The notes under the pieces are model-generated. The model made no database searches and was not told where the DNA came from. It saw only the letters and a list, made by a program, of their open reading frames with translations. The position numbers were made by a program, and so were the translations under genes. This document shows, in pieces, positions 17,339 through 26,951 of a DNA stretch of 64,000 bases. Position 1 is the stretch's first letter. Every line of letters begins with the position of its first letter. Where the stretch lies: positions 62,001 through 126,000 of the forward strand of contig NZ_SWCI01000001.1 of NCBI RefSeq assembly GCF_005116715.1, given 5' to 3'. This DNA comes from Ferrimonas sediminicola. GTDB taxonomy: Bacteria > Pseudomonadota > Gammaproteobacteria > Enterobacterales > Shewanellaceae.

Positions 17339-18421
17339 ATGTTCAAGCGCTTTGTCTTGGTTGTGGGGGGACTGCTGATGATCCTGGCGATCATCGGCGG
17401 CATCAAGTTCAAACAGATTCAGCAGGGGATGGCCAGGCTGGAAAACTATGCGCCGCCTCCGGCCACCATCTCGGTGGTAGAGGCTAGGAGCGAGAGCTGG
17501 CGTCCCCAGGTGGCCAGCGTCGGCACCCTGAACGCCATTGAGGGGATCGAGCTGGCCGCCGAGGTGTCCGGTACCGTCGACGGCATTCTGTTCCAGAGTG
17601 GCCAACAGGTGGCGGCGGGGCAGCTGTTGATCACCCTCAACGACGATGTGGAGCAGGCCAACCTGCTGAGCTACCAGGCCCAAGCGGAGCTGGCGGCGAT
17701 CAAGTTCAAGCGCAGCGAGGGGCTGTTCCGCAATAACAACATCTCCGAGACCGACTACGATCAGGCCAGTGCCGACCTCAAGGTGGCCAACGCCAACGTG
17801 GCACAGACCCGGGCCACCATCGCCAAGAAGAACATCCGTGCGCCCTTCACCGGGGTGCTGGGGATCCGCAAATTCTCCATGGGGGAGTACATCAAGAACG
17901 GCGATGCCCTGGTGACCCTGCAGGATACCCGTTCTCTCTACGCCGACTTCTCGGTGCCCGAGCAGTACCTGCCCCAGCTCTACACCGGCCAGGAGGTGGT
18001 GTTCCGCGTGTCGGCTGCGCCCGACAAGGAGTTTCGCGGCCAGGTGATCGCCGTGGAAGCCAAGGTGGACGAGAAGACTCGTAACATCGCCATCCGCGCC
18101 AAGGTGCCCAACGAGTCCGGTGAACTGCACCCCGGGATGTACGCCGACATCCGCCTGCTGATGCGCGACACCCTGACCCCCATCGTCGTCCCCAGCACCG
18201 CCGTGGCCTACAGCCCCTTCGGTGACGCGGTGTTCGTGGTGGAAAACAACGATGAGGGGCAGCAGGTGGCGCGGCGCATCTATGTGCAGGTGGGCGAGCA
18301 GCGGGGCGACTGGGTCTCCATCCTCAGTGGCCTGGAGGCGGGGATGCAGGTGGTCAATGCCGGTACCTCCAAGCTGGAGAACGGCACTGCGGTGACCATC
18401 TCCAATGCCGTCGAACTCTAA
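17339..18421 (+). CDS. RND efflux periplasmic adaptor (membrane fusion protein)
   Basis: 360 residues. One N-terminal membrane anchor (about residues 5-24, LVVGGLLMILAIIGG) with no lipobox, then the adaptor order: lipoyl/barrel-sandwich half (GTLNAIEGIELAAEVSGTV), a short alpha-hairpin (about 105-155), second lipoyl half (KKNIRAPFTGVLGIRKFSMGEYI), beta-barrel and membrane-proximal domains. It links the inner-membrane RND pump to an outer-membrane channel. The pump gene follows 9 bases later. Closest in style to VexC/MexH-type adaptors. No outer-membrane channel gene is adjacent, so a TolC-like protein elsewhere would be needed. Confidence 0.9.
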   Translation: MFKRFVLVVGGLLMILAIIGGIKFKQIQQGMARLENYAPPPATISVVEARSESWRPQVASVGTLNAIEGIELAAEVSGTVDGILFQSGQQVAAGQLLITLNDDVEQANLLSYQAQAELAAIKFKRSEGLFRNNNISETDYDQASADLKVANANVAQTRATIAKKNIRAPFTGVLGIRKFSMGEYIKNGDALVTLQDTRSLYADFSVPEQYLPQLYTGQEVVFRVSAAPDKEFRGQVIAVEAKVDEKTRNIAIRAKVPNESGELHPGMYADIRLLMRDTLTPIVVPSTAVAYSPFGDAVFVVENNDEGQQVARRIYVQVGEQRGDWVSILSGLEAGMQVVNAGTSKLENGTAVTISNAVEL

Positions 18422-18430
18422 GGGCCGCCC

Positions 18431-21400
18431 ATGAAGTTTACCGATATCTTTATTCGCCGCCCGGTGCTGGCGATCGTGCTCAACCTGCTGCTGCTGGTGT
18501 TCGGTGCCCGGGCCCTGATGGACATGCAGGTGCGCCAGTATCCGGATATGGAGATTGGCCAGATCAACGTCACCACCGTCTACCCCGGTGCCAACGCCGA
18601 GCTGGTGCAGGGGTTTGTCACCCAGCCGATCCAGGAGGCGATCTCCTCCGCCGAGGGGATCGACTACGTCACCGCCAGCTCCAAGGCGGGTGTGTCCACC
18701 ATCTCGGTGTTCCTCAACCTGGGGTATGACGCCAACACCGCCATGGCGGAGATGCTCACCAAGCTCAACGAGGTGCAGGGGCGACTGCCTCAGAGCATCA
18801 ATGATCCGGTGATCGCCAAGAGTGTGGCCGGCGGCGGCGCCATCATGTACCTGGCCTACTTCAGTGACACCATGAGCGGGGTGGAGATCACCGACTACCT
18901 CAAGCGGGTGGTACAGCCCAAGTTCACCGAAGTTGAGGGGGTGGCGGAAGCCCAGCTCTATGGAGAGAAGGAGTTCTCCATGCGCATCTGGCTGGATCCG
19001 GTACGGATGCAGGCCAACGGCGTCACCGCCGAACAGATCAACCAGGTGCTGACCCAGAACAACTTCCAGTCTGCCGCCGGTGAGGTGCGTGACAGCTACA
19101 CAGTCACCTCGGTGCGGGCTTCCACCTCGCTGCAGGATGAGGCCTCCTTCGGCAACATCACCGTCAAGAGCGAAGACAACGCCGTGGTGCGCCTGCGGGA
19201 CGTGGCCCGTATCGAGCTGGCGGCCAAGTCGGAGAAGGTGCAGGGCCTGTTCAAGGGCACTCCGGCGATCTTTGTCGGCATCACCACCACCCCGGAAGCC
19301 AACCCCCTGGATGTGGCCAAGGGCGTATACCAGGTGCTGCCCGAGATCGAGCGAAACCTGCCGGACGGCCTGAACCAGGTGATGAACCACGACTCCACCG
19401 AGTTTATCCAGGAGTCCATTGATGAGGTGCTCTCCACCCTGGGCGAGGCGGTGGTGATCGTGGTGATCGTGGTGTTCCTGTTCCTCGGTTCGCTGCGCAG
19501 CGTGATGATTCCCATCGTCACCGTTCCCCTCTCCCTGGTGGGGGTGGGGCTGGTGATGCTGGGCCTGGATTTCTCCATCAACCTGCTGACGCTGCTGGCG
19601 TTGGTGATGGCCATCTCCCTGGTGGTGGATGATGCCATCGTGGTGGTGGAGAACGTCCATCGTCACATCGAGGAGGGACTCTCCCCGGTGCGGGCCGCCG
19701 TGGTGGGAGCCCGGGAGATCGCCATGCCGGTGATCGCCATGACCATCACCCTGGCGGCGGTGTACGCGCCCATCGGTTTCATGGGCGGCCTGACCGGCTC
19801 GCTGTTTACCGAGTTCGCCTTCACCCTGGCCGGCGCGGTCCTGATCTCCGGTTTCATCGCCCTGACTCTGTCGCCGATGATGGCCAGCAAGCTGCTCAAC
19901 AGGGAGGACCTGCACAAGCCCTTTCCCCAGTTCCTGGACCGTCTATTCGACCGGGTGAAGGAGGGGTACCAGGGGATCCTGGCGCAGGTGGTGGGCCACT
20001 ACAAGTCGGCCATGGTGACCGCGGCGGTGCTGCTGTTCGCCGCCATCGGTGCCATGTTCATGATGACCCAGTCGGAACTGGCGCCGGATGAGGATCAGGG
20101 CTATCTGTTTAACATCGCCAGCGGCCCGGATAACGCCAACGTCAACTACGCCGTGGCCTATGGCCATGAGTTTATCAACATGGCTTCCCAGTACCCCGAG
20201 TACAACATGGCCCTGGTGTTTGCCGGTTACCCCAGTGAGAGTGGCTTCTTCTCGGTGCTGGGTCTCAAGCCCTGGAGCCAGCGGGAGCGCAGTCAGATGG
20301 CGATCCAGCCCCAGGTGCAGCGCGATGCTAAGCGGATCGCCGGCCTGGAGATCTTCAGCGTCAATCCGCCGGCCCTGCCAGGCGTGGCCTCCGGCCTGCC
20401 GGTCAATTTCGTGGTGACCACCACCGCGGATCACGCCACCCTCAACGAGGTGATGACCAGGCTGAAGCGGGAAGCGGAGCAGAGTGGCCTGTTCATGGTG
20501 GTCAACAGCACCCTGAAGATCAACAAGCCCCAGGTCCACATCGAGATCGACCGGGAGAAGGCGGGTCAGCTGGGGATCTCCATGCAGACCATCGGCAGTG
20601 TGCTCTCCACCCAGCTGGGGGATTTCCGCACCAACTACTTCGATATCCAGGGGCGCAGCTACGAGGTGATCCCCCAGGCGGATGCGCCCTACCGCGCCAC
20701 CGCGGATCGCATCGCCGATCTCTATGTCAGCAGCAACACCGGCGCCTCCATCCCGCTCTCCACCGTGGTGACGGTAAAGGAGGAGGTGATCCCCAATGCC
20801 CTGACCCAGTTCCAGCAGCTGAACTCGGCCACCCTGGAGGCGATGCCCATGCCCGGTGCCGCCACCATTGCCGATGCCCACACCTTCCTCAAGGCCAAGC
20901 TGCAGGAGATTGCGCCTAAGGGCTACGCCTACGACTTCGGCGGCCAGAGCCGACAGTTTGAGACCGAGGGTGGTGCCCTGTACGTCACCTTTGCCCTGGC
21001 CCTGGTGGTGATCTTCCTGGTGCTGGCGGCCCAGTTCGAGAGCTGGCGGGATCCTGTGGTGGTGTTGGTGACCGTGCCGTTGTCGATCTTCGGCGCGATG
21101 ATTCCCCTGTTCCTGGGGGCGGCTACCCTCAACATCTACACCCAGGTGGGTCTGATCACCCTGGTGGGCCTGATCTCCAAGCACGGCATCCTGATCGTGG
21201 AGTTTGCCAACCAGCTGCAGCGCACCGGTAAGGACAAGGCGGAAGCGGTGATTGAGGCGGCGGCCCTGCGTCTTCGCCCCATCCTGATGACCACCGCGGC
21301 TATGGTGCTGGGGGTGATGCCTCTGGTGCTGGCCTCCGGTGCCGGTGCGGTTTCCCGCTACAACATCGGTCTGGTGATCACCGTGGGCTTGTCCGTGGGC

Positions 21401-21502
21401 ACCCTGTTCACCCTGTTTGTGGTGCCGGTGATGTACTCCCTGCTGGCCAAGACCATCAGCGTGGAGGAGGAGCAGGCGATGCTCCAGGAGACCCGTGCCT
21501 AG
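18431..21502 (+). CDS. RND multidrug efflux transporter (HAE1 type)
   Basis: 1023 residues, full length for an AcrB-fold proton antiporter. It starts MKFTDIFIRRPVLAIVLNLL, with TM1 at about 10-30. Two periplasmic porter domains and 12 TM helices are evident; TM4 contains the proton-relay aspartates in VDDAIVVVENVHRHIEEG (about residues 400-417), and TM10/11 regions read LVGLISKHGILIVEFANQLQ. It co-transcribes with the adaptor gene and is followed by a strong terminator. The substrate cannot be read; an AcrR-like operator upstream suggests a drug- or metabolite-inducible system. Confidence 0.92.
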   Translation: MKFTDIFIRRPVLAIVLNLLLLVFGARALMDMQVRQYPDMEIGQINVTTVYPGANAELVQGFVTQPIQEAISSAEGIDYVTASSKAGVSTISVFLNLGYDANTAMAEMLTKLNEVQGRLPQSINDPVIAKSVAGGGAIMYLAYFSDTMSGVEITDYLKRVVQPKFTEVEGVAEAQLYGEKEFSMRIWLDPVRMQANGVTAEQINQVLTQNNFQSAAGEVRDSYTVTSVRASTSLQDEASFGNITVKSEDNAVVRLRDVARIELAAKSEKVQGLFKGTPAIFVGITTTPEANPLDVAKGVYQVLPEIERNLPDGLNQVMNHDSTEFIQESIDEVLSTLGEAVVIVVIVVFLFLGSLRSVMIPIVTVPLSLVGVGLVMLGLDFSINLLTLLALVMAISLVVDDAIVVVENVHRHIEEGLSPVRAAVVGAREIAMPVIAMTITLAAVYAPIGFMGGLTGSLFTEFAFTLAGAVLISGFIALTLSPMMASKLLNREDLHKPFPQFLDRLFDRVKEGYQGILAQVVGHYKSAMVTAAVLLFAAIGAMFMMTQSELAPDEDQGYLFNIASGPDNANVNYAVAYGHEFINMASQYPEYNMALVFAGYPSESGFFSVLGLKPWSQRERSQMAIQPQVQRDAKRIAGLEIFSVNPPALPGVASGLPVNFVVTTTADHATLNEVMTRLKREAEQSGLFMVVNSTLKINKPQVHIEIDREKAGQLGISMQTIGSVLSTQLGDFRTNYFDIQGRSYEVIPQADAPYRATADRIADLYVSSNTGASIPLSTVVTVKEEVIPNALTQFQQLNSATLEAMPMPGAATIADAHTFLKAKLQEIAPKGYAYDFGGQSRQFETEGGALYVTFALALVVIFLVLAAQFESWRDPVVVLVTVPLSIFGAMIPLFLGAATLNIYTQVGLITLVGLISKHGILIVEFANQLQRTGKDKAEAVIEAAALRLRPILMTTAAMVLGVMPLVLASGAGAVSRYNIGLVITVGLSVGTLFTLFVVPVMYSLLAKTISVEEEQAMLQETRA

Positions 21503-21535
21503 GGCCGGGAAATGAACCTGACTTTGACGAGTCCT

Positions 21536-21562
21536 GGCCACCCTTCGGGGTGGCCTTTTTTT
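21536..21562 (+). terminator. Intrinsic terminator after the RND operon
   Basis: GGCCACCC (21536-21543), loop TTC, GGGTGGCC (21548-21555), then seven T. About 33 bases after the pump stop codon. Confidence 0.9.
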
Positions 21563-21693
21563 GCGGGCCGCAGGGGGGCGACGGCAGCGGGCGTTTAAAA
21601 CGGCCAAATACCTTGGTCCTATACCCAGCCCTGTTAAAGCGTGCTAACTTGGGATATTCGTTTGTGTTAAGGCCAATTAGCAGGAAGGTCGCC

Positions 21694-22812
21694 ATGTCGT
21701 TCAAGCCGTTCAACCCTCCTTCCCGGACCCTGATGGGCCCCGGGCCCTCCGACGTCCATCCCCAGGTGCTGCAGGCCCTGGGCAAGCCCACCGTGGGTCA
21801 TCTGGATCCCAGCTTCATCGCCATGATGGATGAAGTGAAGGCGCTGCTTCAGTACGCTTTCCAGACTCAGAACCCCTTTACCATCGCCGTTTCCGCCCCA
21901 GGCAGCGCCGGCATGGAGACCTGCTTCGTCAACCTGGTGGAACCGGGCGAGAAGGTGATCGTCTGTCGCAACGGGGTGTTTGGTGAACGGATGCGCCAGA
22001 ATGTGGAGCGTCTCGGCGGCGAGGCGGTGGTAGTGGATGACGCCTGGGGCACCCCGGTGAGCGTCGACAAGGTGGCGGCGGCCCTCGAGGCCCATCCTGA
22101 CGCCAAGTTCCTCGCCTTTGTCCATGCGGAGACCTCCACCGGCGCCCTGTCCGACGCCAAGGCGCTGTGTGCCCTGGCCCGGAAGCATGATTGCCTCTCC
22201 ATTGTCGATGCGGTCACCTCCCTGGGCGGGGTGGAGCTGAGGGTGGATGAGTGGGGCATCGATGCCATCTATTCCGGCAGTCAGAAGTGCCTCTCCTGTG
22301 TCCCTGGGATCGCCCCCGTCTCCTTCTCGCCGAGGGCGGTGGCCAAGCTGGAGGCGCGGCAGACTCCGGTGCCCAGTTGGTTCCTGGATCAGACTCTGGT
22401 GATGGGCTACTGGAGCGGCACCGGCAAGCGCAGCTACCACCACACCGCCCCGGTCAACAGCCTCTACGCCCTGCACGAGGCCCTGCGCCTGCTGCATGAG
22501 GAGGGCCTGGAGAACGCCTGGGCCCGTCACGCCAACATGCACCAGAAGCTGAAGACCGGGCTGGAGAGCTTGGGCCTGAGCTTCGTGGTCGACGAGGCCC
22601 ACCGCCTGCCTCAGCTCAATGCCGTCTACATCCCGCAGGGAGTGGACGACGCCGAGGTGCGCGGCCAACTGCTGAACCGCTTCAACCTGGAGATCGGCGC
22701 CGGCCTTGGGGACCTGGCCGGTAAGGCGTGGCGCATCGGCCTGATGGGGCACGCCGCCCGGGAAGAGAACGTCACCCTGTGCCTTGGCGCCCTGGAAGAG
22801 GTGCTGAGCTAG
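21694..22812 (+). CDS. Class V aminotransferase (alanine/serine-glyoxylate type)
   Basis: 372 residues from the ATG at 21694 (AGGAAG upstream). Fold-type I, class V PLP enzyme: LMGPGPSDVHPQVLQALGKP at the N-terminus, SAPGSAGMETCFVNLVEPGE, HAETSTGAL, the cofactor aspartate in SIVDAVTSLGG and the PLP lysine in IYSGSQKCLSCVPGIAP (about residue 197). HTAPVNSLYALHEALRL and a C-terminal arginine in KAWRIGLMGH are typical of the alanine-glyoxylate/serine-pyruvate group. Monocistronic, flanked by terminators. The amino donor and acceptor are not decided by sequence alone. Confidence 0.88.
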   Translation: MSFKPFNPPSRTLMGPGPSDVHPQVLQALGKPTVGHLDPSFIAMMDEVKALLQYAFQTQNPFTIAVSAPGSAGMETCFVNLVEPGEKVIVCRNGVFGERMRQNVERLGGEAVVVDDAWGTPVSVDKVAAALEAHPDAKFLAFVHAETSTGALSDAKALCALARKHDCLSIVDAVTSLGGVELRVDEWGIDAIYSGSQKCLSCVPGIAPVSFSPRAVAKLEARQTPVPSWFLDQTLVMGYWSGTGKRSYHHTAPVNSLYALHEALRLLHEEGLENAWARHANMHQKLKTGLESLGLSFVVDEAHRLPQLNAVYIPQGVDDAEVRGQLLNRFNLEIGAGLGDLAGKAWRIGLMGHAAREENVTLCLGALEEVLS

Positions 22813-22833
22813 CAACCGGGCAGGAACGAAAGA

Positions 22834-22857
22834 GGCGCCCTCGCAGGCGCCTTTTTT
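22834..22857 (+). terminator. Terminator after the aminotransferase
   Basis: GGCGCC (22834-22839) and GGCGCC (22846-22851) arms, followed by TTTTTT. It lies between convergent genes; little U-tract is present in the other direction. Confidence 0.88.
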
Positions 22858-22873
22858 ATGGCGGCTTTGAGGA

Positions 22874-23839
22874 CTAGTGCTGATCCAGCCACTGGGTCAG
22901 AGCGTCCATTACTTGATCGCGGATGGCGGGGATCTCCGCCACCAGTTCGTGACGGGCATCGGGCAGGGTGAGCATCTTCAGGGCCGGACTGCTGGCCACC
23001 GCCTTGGTCATCACCAGGTTGTCCACCACGGTGTCGGCGCCCGCCTGCATCACCATGGTTGGGGTGCGTAATCTGTCCACCTGTTCCAGAATCCGATCCA
23101 TGGCCTGGAGGGACTCCAGCAGCCAGTGATTGGAGGGTGAACCCAGCTGCAATTGAGGCACCTGCTGATGCAGATCCAGCAGTACTTGGTAGCGATCGGC
23201 ATCCTGGGTCATCTCGTTGTCTTCGAACGGCACCGGCTGGTAGTCGGTGCCCCCCGGTATGTAGCCAGGCGTCCCCCGGGTCCGGTTCCACCAGGCCAGG
23301 GCAGCGATCACCGGCTCCAGGGCCCAGCGGGGGCCGGGCAGGCGGATGCCGTACATGGGGGCGAAGAACACTGCCGCGTTGAAGGTCTCAGGATGGCGCA
23401 GCATATAGAGGGTACCGACGGCACCGCCCATGGAGTGGCCCACCAGGTAGAGCTTGCCCGGCTTGGTTGGCAGCACCACCTCTGTCAGGAAGGTGTGCAT
23501 ATCCTCCACGTAATCGTCGAAGCGCTGTACATGGCCCAGAAAAGGGTTGTCGGTAAGCCGGTCAGAAAACCCCTGTCCCCTGTGGTCCCAGATGTAGACC
23601 TCCAGACCCGCTTGCAGCAGATCTCGCACCAGGGTCTCATACTTGAGGTAACCTTCGGTGCGGCCGCTGGCGATTACCACCGCACCCTTCGGGCTTTCCG
23701 GAGTCAGGTGGGCGTAGTGCAGAGTCACGCCGTCGACGCCGGTGAAGGTCCCCAGATCCGCGTGTTGCCACAGGGAGGCAAAGGCCGTTGCCGGTTGAGT
23801 CATAACGATTCCCATCAGAAGCAGAAAGCGGGCTAGCAT
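22874..23839 (-). CDS. Alpha/beta hydrolase, lysophospholipase-like, exported
   Basis: 321 residues with an N-terminal hydrophobic signal-like segment (LARFLLLMGIVMTQPATAFA). Serine-hydrolase fold: oxyanion/strand motif VVIASGRTEGYLKY, IWDHRGQGFSDR, nucleophile elbow GHSMGGAVGT (Ser near residue 133), acidic residue in QAGADTVVDN and the catalytic His in PDARHELVAE (about 298). The arrangement matches PldB/monoacylglycerol-lipase proteins. The next minus-strand gene (DUF1244) ends 14 bases upstream, so they are probably one transcript. Confidence 0.82.
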   Translation of the reverse strand: MLARFLLLMGIVMTQPATAFASLWQHADLGTFTGVDGVTLHYAHLTPESPKGAVVIASGRTEGYLKYETLVRDLLQAGLEVYIWDHRGQGFSDRLTDNPFLGHVQRFDDYVEDMHTFLTEVVLPTKPGKLYLVGHSMGGAVGTLYMLRHPETFNAAVFFAPMYGIRLPGPRWALEPVIAALAWWNRTRGTPGYIPGGTDYQPVPFEDNEMTQDADRYQVLLDLHQQVPQLQLGSPSNHWLLESLQAMDRILEQVDRLRTPTMVMQAGADTVVDNLVMTKAVASSPALKMLTLPDARHELVAEIPAIRDQVMDALTQWLDQH

Positions 23840-23853
23840 AGTAGGGGTAAAGG

Positions 23854-24159
23854 CTATTGGGAAGCCTTGGCCTGCTGGCGGGCGTCAAAGGCGGCCAGCT
23901 GCTCCGGCGTGGCGGGCTTCTGATACTTGTCCTTCCAGCTGTCGTAGGGTTCGCCGTAGACCCGTTCTCGGGCCTGGTCGTAATCCACCTCTTCGCCGCG
24001 CGCCTTGGCTTCGGCCATATACCACTTGGCCAGGCAGTTGCGGCAGAAATCCGCCAGGATCATCAGGTCGATGTTCTGCACCTCCTTGTGGTTGTCCAGG
24101 TGGTTGAGCAGGCGGCGGAAGGTGGCGGCTTCGATCTCGGTCTGGGTCTGTTGGTCCAT
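23854..24159 (-). CDS. DUF1244 family protein
   Basis: 101 residues from the ATG at 24159, with AAGGAG 9 bases upstream; in-frame starts farther upstream lack a site. The central block RLLNHLDNHKEVQNIDLMIL and then ADFCRNCLAKWYMAEAKARG is the hallmark of the DUF1244 family, a small, mostly helical cytosolic protein of unknown function common in proteobacteria. Two conserved cysteines (CRNC) may bind a metal. The C-terminal 25 residues are low-complexity and Gln/Ala rich. Confidence 0.82.
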   Translation of the reverse strand: MDQQTQTEIEAATFRRLLNHLDNHKEVQNIDLMILADFCRNCLAKWYMAEAKARGEEVDYDQARERVYGEPYDSWKDKYQKPATPEQLAAFDARQQAKASQ

Positions 24160-24277
24160 AGTGTGTCGTATCTCCTTAGTGGCAGCCAAAAAGCCAGTGT
24201 ACTCCCATCGCGGCCACTATAGTATCCGCCGGGTGCAGTTGCTACTCTGGTACGACCGCCCGATACGGAGAGATCTC

Positions 24278-25084
24278 TTGAAGTTTGAACACTTTGGCCA
24301 GGGGAGTCCCACCCTGGTCTTCAGCCATGCCAACGGTTTTCCCCCGGCCACCTACCGCCGTCTTTTCCAGGCCTGGGGCGGTGCCGTGGATGCCCCCCTG
24401 CTCAAGCCCCTGACCACGACGGTGGATGAGGCGGCCAGTGACACCTGGTGGCGTATGGCAGAGGAGCTGGCCGACTGGCTGGAGAGCCAGCCCGAGTCCA
24501 GGCTTCTGGCAGGCCATTCCATGGGGGCGGTGGTCAGTTGCCTGGCGGCGATGCGTTGTCCCGAGAAGGTCGCTGGGCTGATGATGCTGGATCCGGTCTT
24601 TCTCCCCACCCGCTGGTTGGCCCCCATGCGGCTGATGCCGAAACGATTCAAGGTGAAACAGCCGCTGGTGGCCAAGACCCTCAGGCGCCCACACCAGTTT
24701 GATGATCACCGAGGGGCGTTCCGGTTTCACCGGAGCAAGCGGGTGTTTTCCGGCCTGGACGATCAGGCGCTGACCGATTACATCCATGCCGCCTTCGAAC
24801 CCAATGAGCAGGGGGTGGCCCTGAGATACAGCCGGGAGTGGGAGGCCCACATCTACCAGACCGCCCCCTGGATCTGGCCGAGGCTGCGCCGGCTTAAGGT
24901 GCCGACCCTGGTGATCCGCGGCGGCAACAGCGACACGGTGACCCCGGCCAGCTGGGCCCGCATCGGTCGCCTCTGTCCGGAGGCCGAGCGGATCGAACTG
25001 CCGGAGTGTGGTCACCTGCTGCCCATGGAGAAGCCACGGGAGGTGGCCGCGCTGATGCGAGGTTGGGTGGCGCACCGGAGCTAG
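24278..25084 (+). CDS. Alpha/beta hydrolase, cytosolic
   Basis: 268 residues from a TTG at 24278, the first start that has a GGAGAG site and gives the family N-terminus LKFEHFGQGSPTLVFSHANG. The frame is open upstream with no resemblance to the family. Motifs: HANGFPPATY (oxyanion region), LLAGHSMGAVVSCLAAMRC (nucleophile Ser near residue 85), MLDPVFLPTRW, IRGGNSDTVTP with the acid, and ECGHLLPMEKP with the His near residue 247. No signal peptide. Substrate unknown. The stop codon lies in an inverted repeat shared with the convergent gene. Confidence 0.8.
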   Translation: MKFEHFGQGSPTLVFSHANGFPPATYRRLFQAWGGAVDAPLLKPLTTTVDEAASDTWWRMAEELADWLESQPESRLLAGHSMGAVVSCLAAMRCPEKVAGLMMLDPVFLPTRWLAPMRLMPKRFKVKQPLVAKTLRRPHQFDDHRGAFRFHRSKRVFSGLDDQALTDYIHAAFEPNEQGVALRYSREWEAHIYQTAPWIWPRLRRLKVPTLVIRGGNSDTVTPASWARIGRLCPEAERIELPECGHLLPMEKPREVAALMRGWVAHRS

Positions 25085-25131
25085 CCCCGAAAGCGCTGTT
25101 CCGGGCCGGCGGTTCTCCGGTTCGGCTAGCC
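25081..25131. terminator. Inverted repeat covering two convergent stop codons
   Basis: GCTAGCC (25081-25087) and GGCTAGC (25124-25130) form the base of a hairpin that contains the TAG codons of both convergent genes. There is no U-tract in either direction; a weak bidirectional terminator is possible. Confidence 0.35.
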
Positions 25132-26868
25132 CCTCTGGCGGGCCGTCCACCGGCGAACCTGGCGCTCCAGCTGGGCCAGGGGCACCGAACCGTTGGCCAG
25201 CACCGTGTCGTGGAATCCGCGAAGATCGAAGCGCTCTCCCAGGGCCTGCTCCGCCTCGTGACGCAGGCGCCACAGGGTCAGTTCGCCCATCTTGTAAGAG
25301 AGGGCCTGCCCCGGCCAGGAGATGTACCTGTCCACCTCGGTGGTGACGTTGTGCAGGGAGAGGGCGGTGTTGTCGGCCATGAAGTCGATCGCCTGTTGGC
25401 GGCTCCACCCCTTGGCGTGGATGCCGGTATCCACCACCAGCCGGCAGGCGCGCCACATCTCGTAGCTGAGCCGGCCGAAGTCGGCGTAGGCGTCCTCATA
25501 GTAGTCTCCCTCCACCCCCAGCTTCTCCGCGTACAGGCCCCAGCCCTCACCGAAGGCGCTGATGTAGTGGTAGCGGCGCAGCGGGTGCACCTCCCCGAGC
25601 TCCCGGGTCAGGGCGATCTGCAGGTGGTGGCCCGGCACCGCCTCGTGCAGGGTCAGGGCCGGCAGGGCGTACAGCGGCCGCTTGTCCAGGGCGTAGGTGT
25701 TGACCCAGTAGTATCCTGGTTGATGCTCGCCGCCGGGACCGGAGTAGCGGCCGGTGGTGTACTTGGGGGCGATCTCCGCCGGCACCGCCATCACCCCATA
25801 AGGGGTGCGGGGCAGTTTGCCGAAGAACCGGGGCAGCATGGCGTCGGCCTGCTTGGCCAGCCAGGCAGCTTGGCGCAGCAGCTGCTCCGGAGTGTCGGCA
25901 TAGAAGCGGGAATCGGTGCGCAAGTAGGCGAGGAAATCGGCGAAGCTGCCGTCGAACTCCAGCGCCCGGATGATGGACTCCATCTCGGTGCGGATGCGGG
26001 CCACCTCCTCCAGCCCCAGCCGGTGCACCTGGTCGGGGGTCATCGCCAGGGTGATGAAGTGGTTTACCCGGTTGGCGTAGTACTCGCCACCCTCGGGCAG
26101 GGCCGCGGCGGCGATGCTGGTGCGGGCGGCGGGACGATACTCATTGACGAAGAAGGCCAGGTAGTCGCGGTAGGCAGGCAGCACCTGCTCCCGCACCGCC
26201 TTGAGGCCGGCGGCCCTCAGGGCCGGGGTGTCGGCCAGCGTTTCGGGCAGGGTGGTAAAGGGACGGTAGTAGAGGCTGTCGTCGGCGTTGTCGGGCAGGT
26301 AGGCCTCGATGGAGGACTCGAATCCGCTGAGGACCACCTTGGGCTGGGTGTAGCCTAGGCGCATCCCCTCGCGCATCCAGTGGATCTGCTGCTGGAACAG
26401 GGTCGGCAGGGCCGCCAGCCGGGCAAGGTAGGCCTCGGCCTCCCAGGTGTCGGATAGGGTCAGGCCGGTGGCGATGGCAGCCACCTCGTTGTGGAAGCCC
26501 CCCTCGGCGGTCAGCGGCATCAGGTGTTCGTGGAAGCGGTAGCCGTCGGTGCGGTTCTCGAGGATGCCGGTGAGGATCGCCAGATTCACCTGCCCCTGTT
26601 CACTGAGAGTCGCCGCGTCCACCTGGCGGGCCCGGGCCAGCAGCGCCAGGTCGGCCTGATAGGCCTGGGCCAGGGCCGCAGGACTGTGGTCATCCAGCAT
26701 GGCCAGGGCAGCCCGGTCGCCGAACTGGGCGGCCATCTGCGGCGACCGGGCCAGCCGTTGCTGCCAGGCCTGGTCCATCAGTTGGGTGACTCGTTCATCG
26801 GCGGAGGGTGGCTGGAGGCCGGCGCAGCCCGCCAGTGCCAGGACCGCCCCGAGAAGCCAGTTTTTCAT
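25126..26868 (-). CDS. DUF885 family lipoprotein, probable metallopeptidase
   Basis: 580 residues. A lipoprotein signal is clear: MKNWLLGAVLALAGCAG, with the lipobox LAGC and Cys at 15. DUF885 proteins are helical, gluzincin-like presumed peptidases; the metal motif HEAVPGHHLQIAL is at about residue 415, with a downstream glutamate in AFGEGWGLYAEKLG. Other family blocks are NKYTTGRYSGPGGEHQPGYYWVN-like (YTTGRYSGPGGEHQPGYYW) and ATEVDRYISWPGQALSYKMG-like segments near the C-terminus. Likely anchored in the outer membrane facing the periplasm. Substrate unknown. Confidence 0.85.
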   Translation of the reverse strand: MKNWLLGAVLALAGCAGLQPPSADERVTQLMDQAWQQRLARSPQMAAQFGDRAALAMLDDHSPAALAQAYQADLALLARARQVDAATLSEQGQVNLAILTGILENRTDGYRFHEHLMPLTAEGGFHNEVAAIATGLTLSDTWEAEAYLARLAALPTLFQQQIHWMREGMRLGYTQPKVVLSGFESSIEAYLPDNADDSLYYRPFTTLPETLADTPALRAAGLKAVREQVLPAYRDYLAFFVNEYRPAARTSIAAAALPEGGEYYANRVNHFITLAMTPDQVHRLGLEEVARIRTEMESIIRALEFDGSFADFLAYLRTDSRFYADTPEQLLRQAAWLAKQADAMLPRFFGKLPRTPYGVMAVPAEIAPKYTTGRYSGPGGEHQPGYYWVNTYALDKRPLYALPALTLHEAVPGHHLQIALTRELGEVHPLRRYHYISAFGEGWGLYAEKLGVEGDYYEDAYADFGRLSYEMWRACRLVVDTGIHAKGWSRQQAIDFMADNTALSLHNVTTEVDRYISWPGQALSYKMGELTLWRLRHEAEQALGERFDLRGFHDTVLANGSVPLAQLERQVRRWTARQRG

Positions 26869-26951
26869 GATCCTATCCCTATGTTGATGTTCGCTTTTTA
26901 ATTATTCTTAGGCCGTGTTGACCTTTGCTGAAGACTTTTGCGCCTGCTGAG

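Noticed and set aside
17024-19915. 963-codon open frame on the minus strand opposite the RND genes
   Set aside because: Same artefact; its composition is dominated by His, Gly, Gln and Asp, with no domain, and the plus-strand RND proteins are unambiguous.
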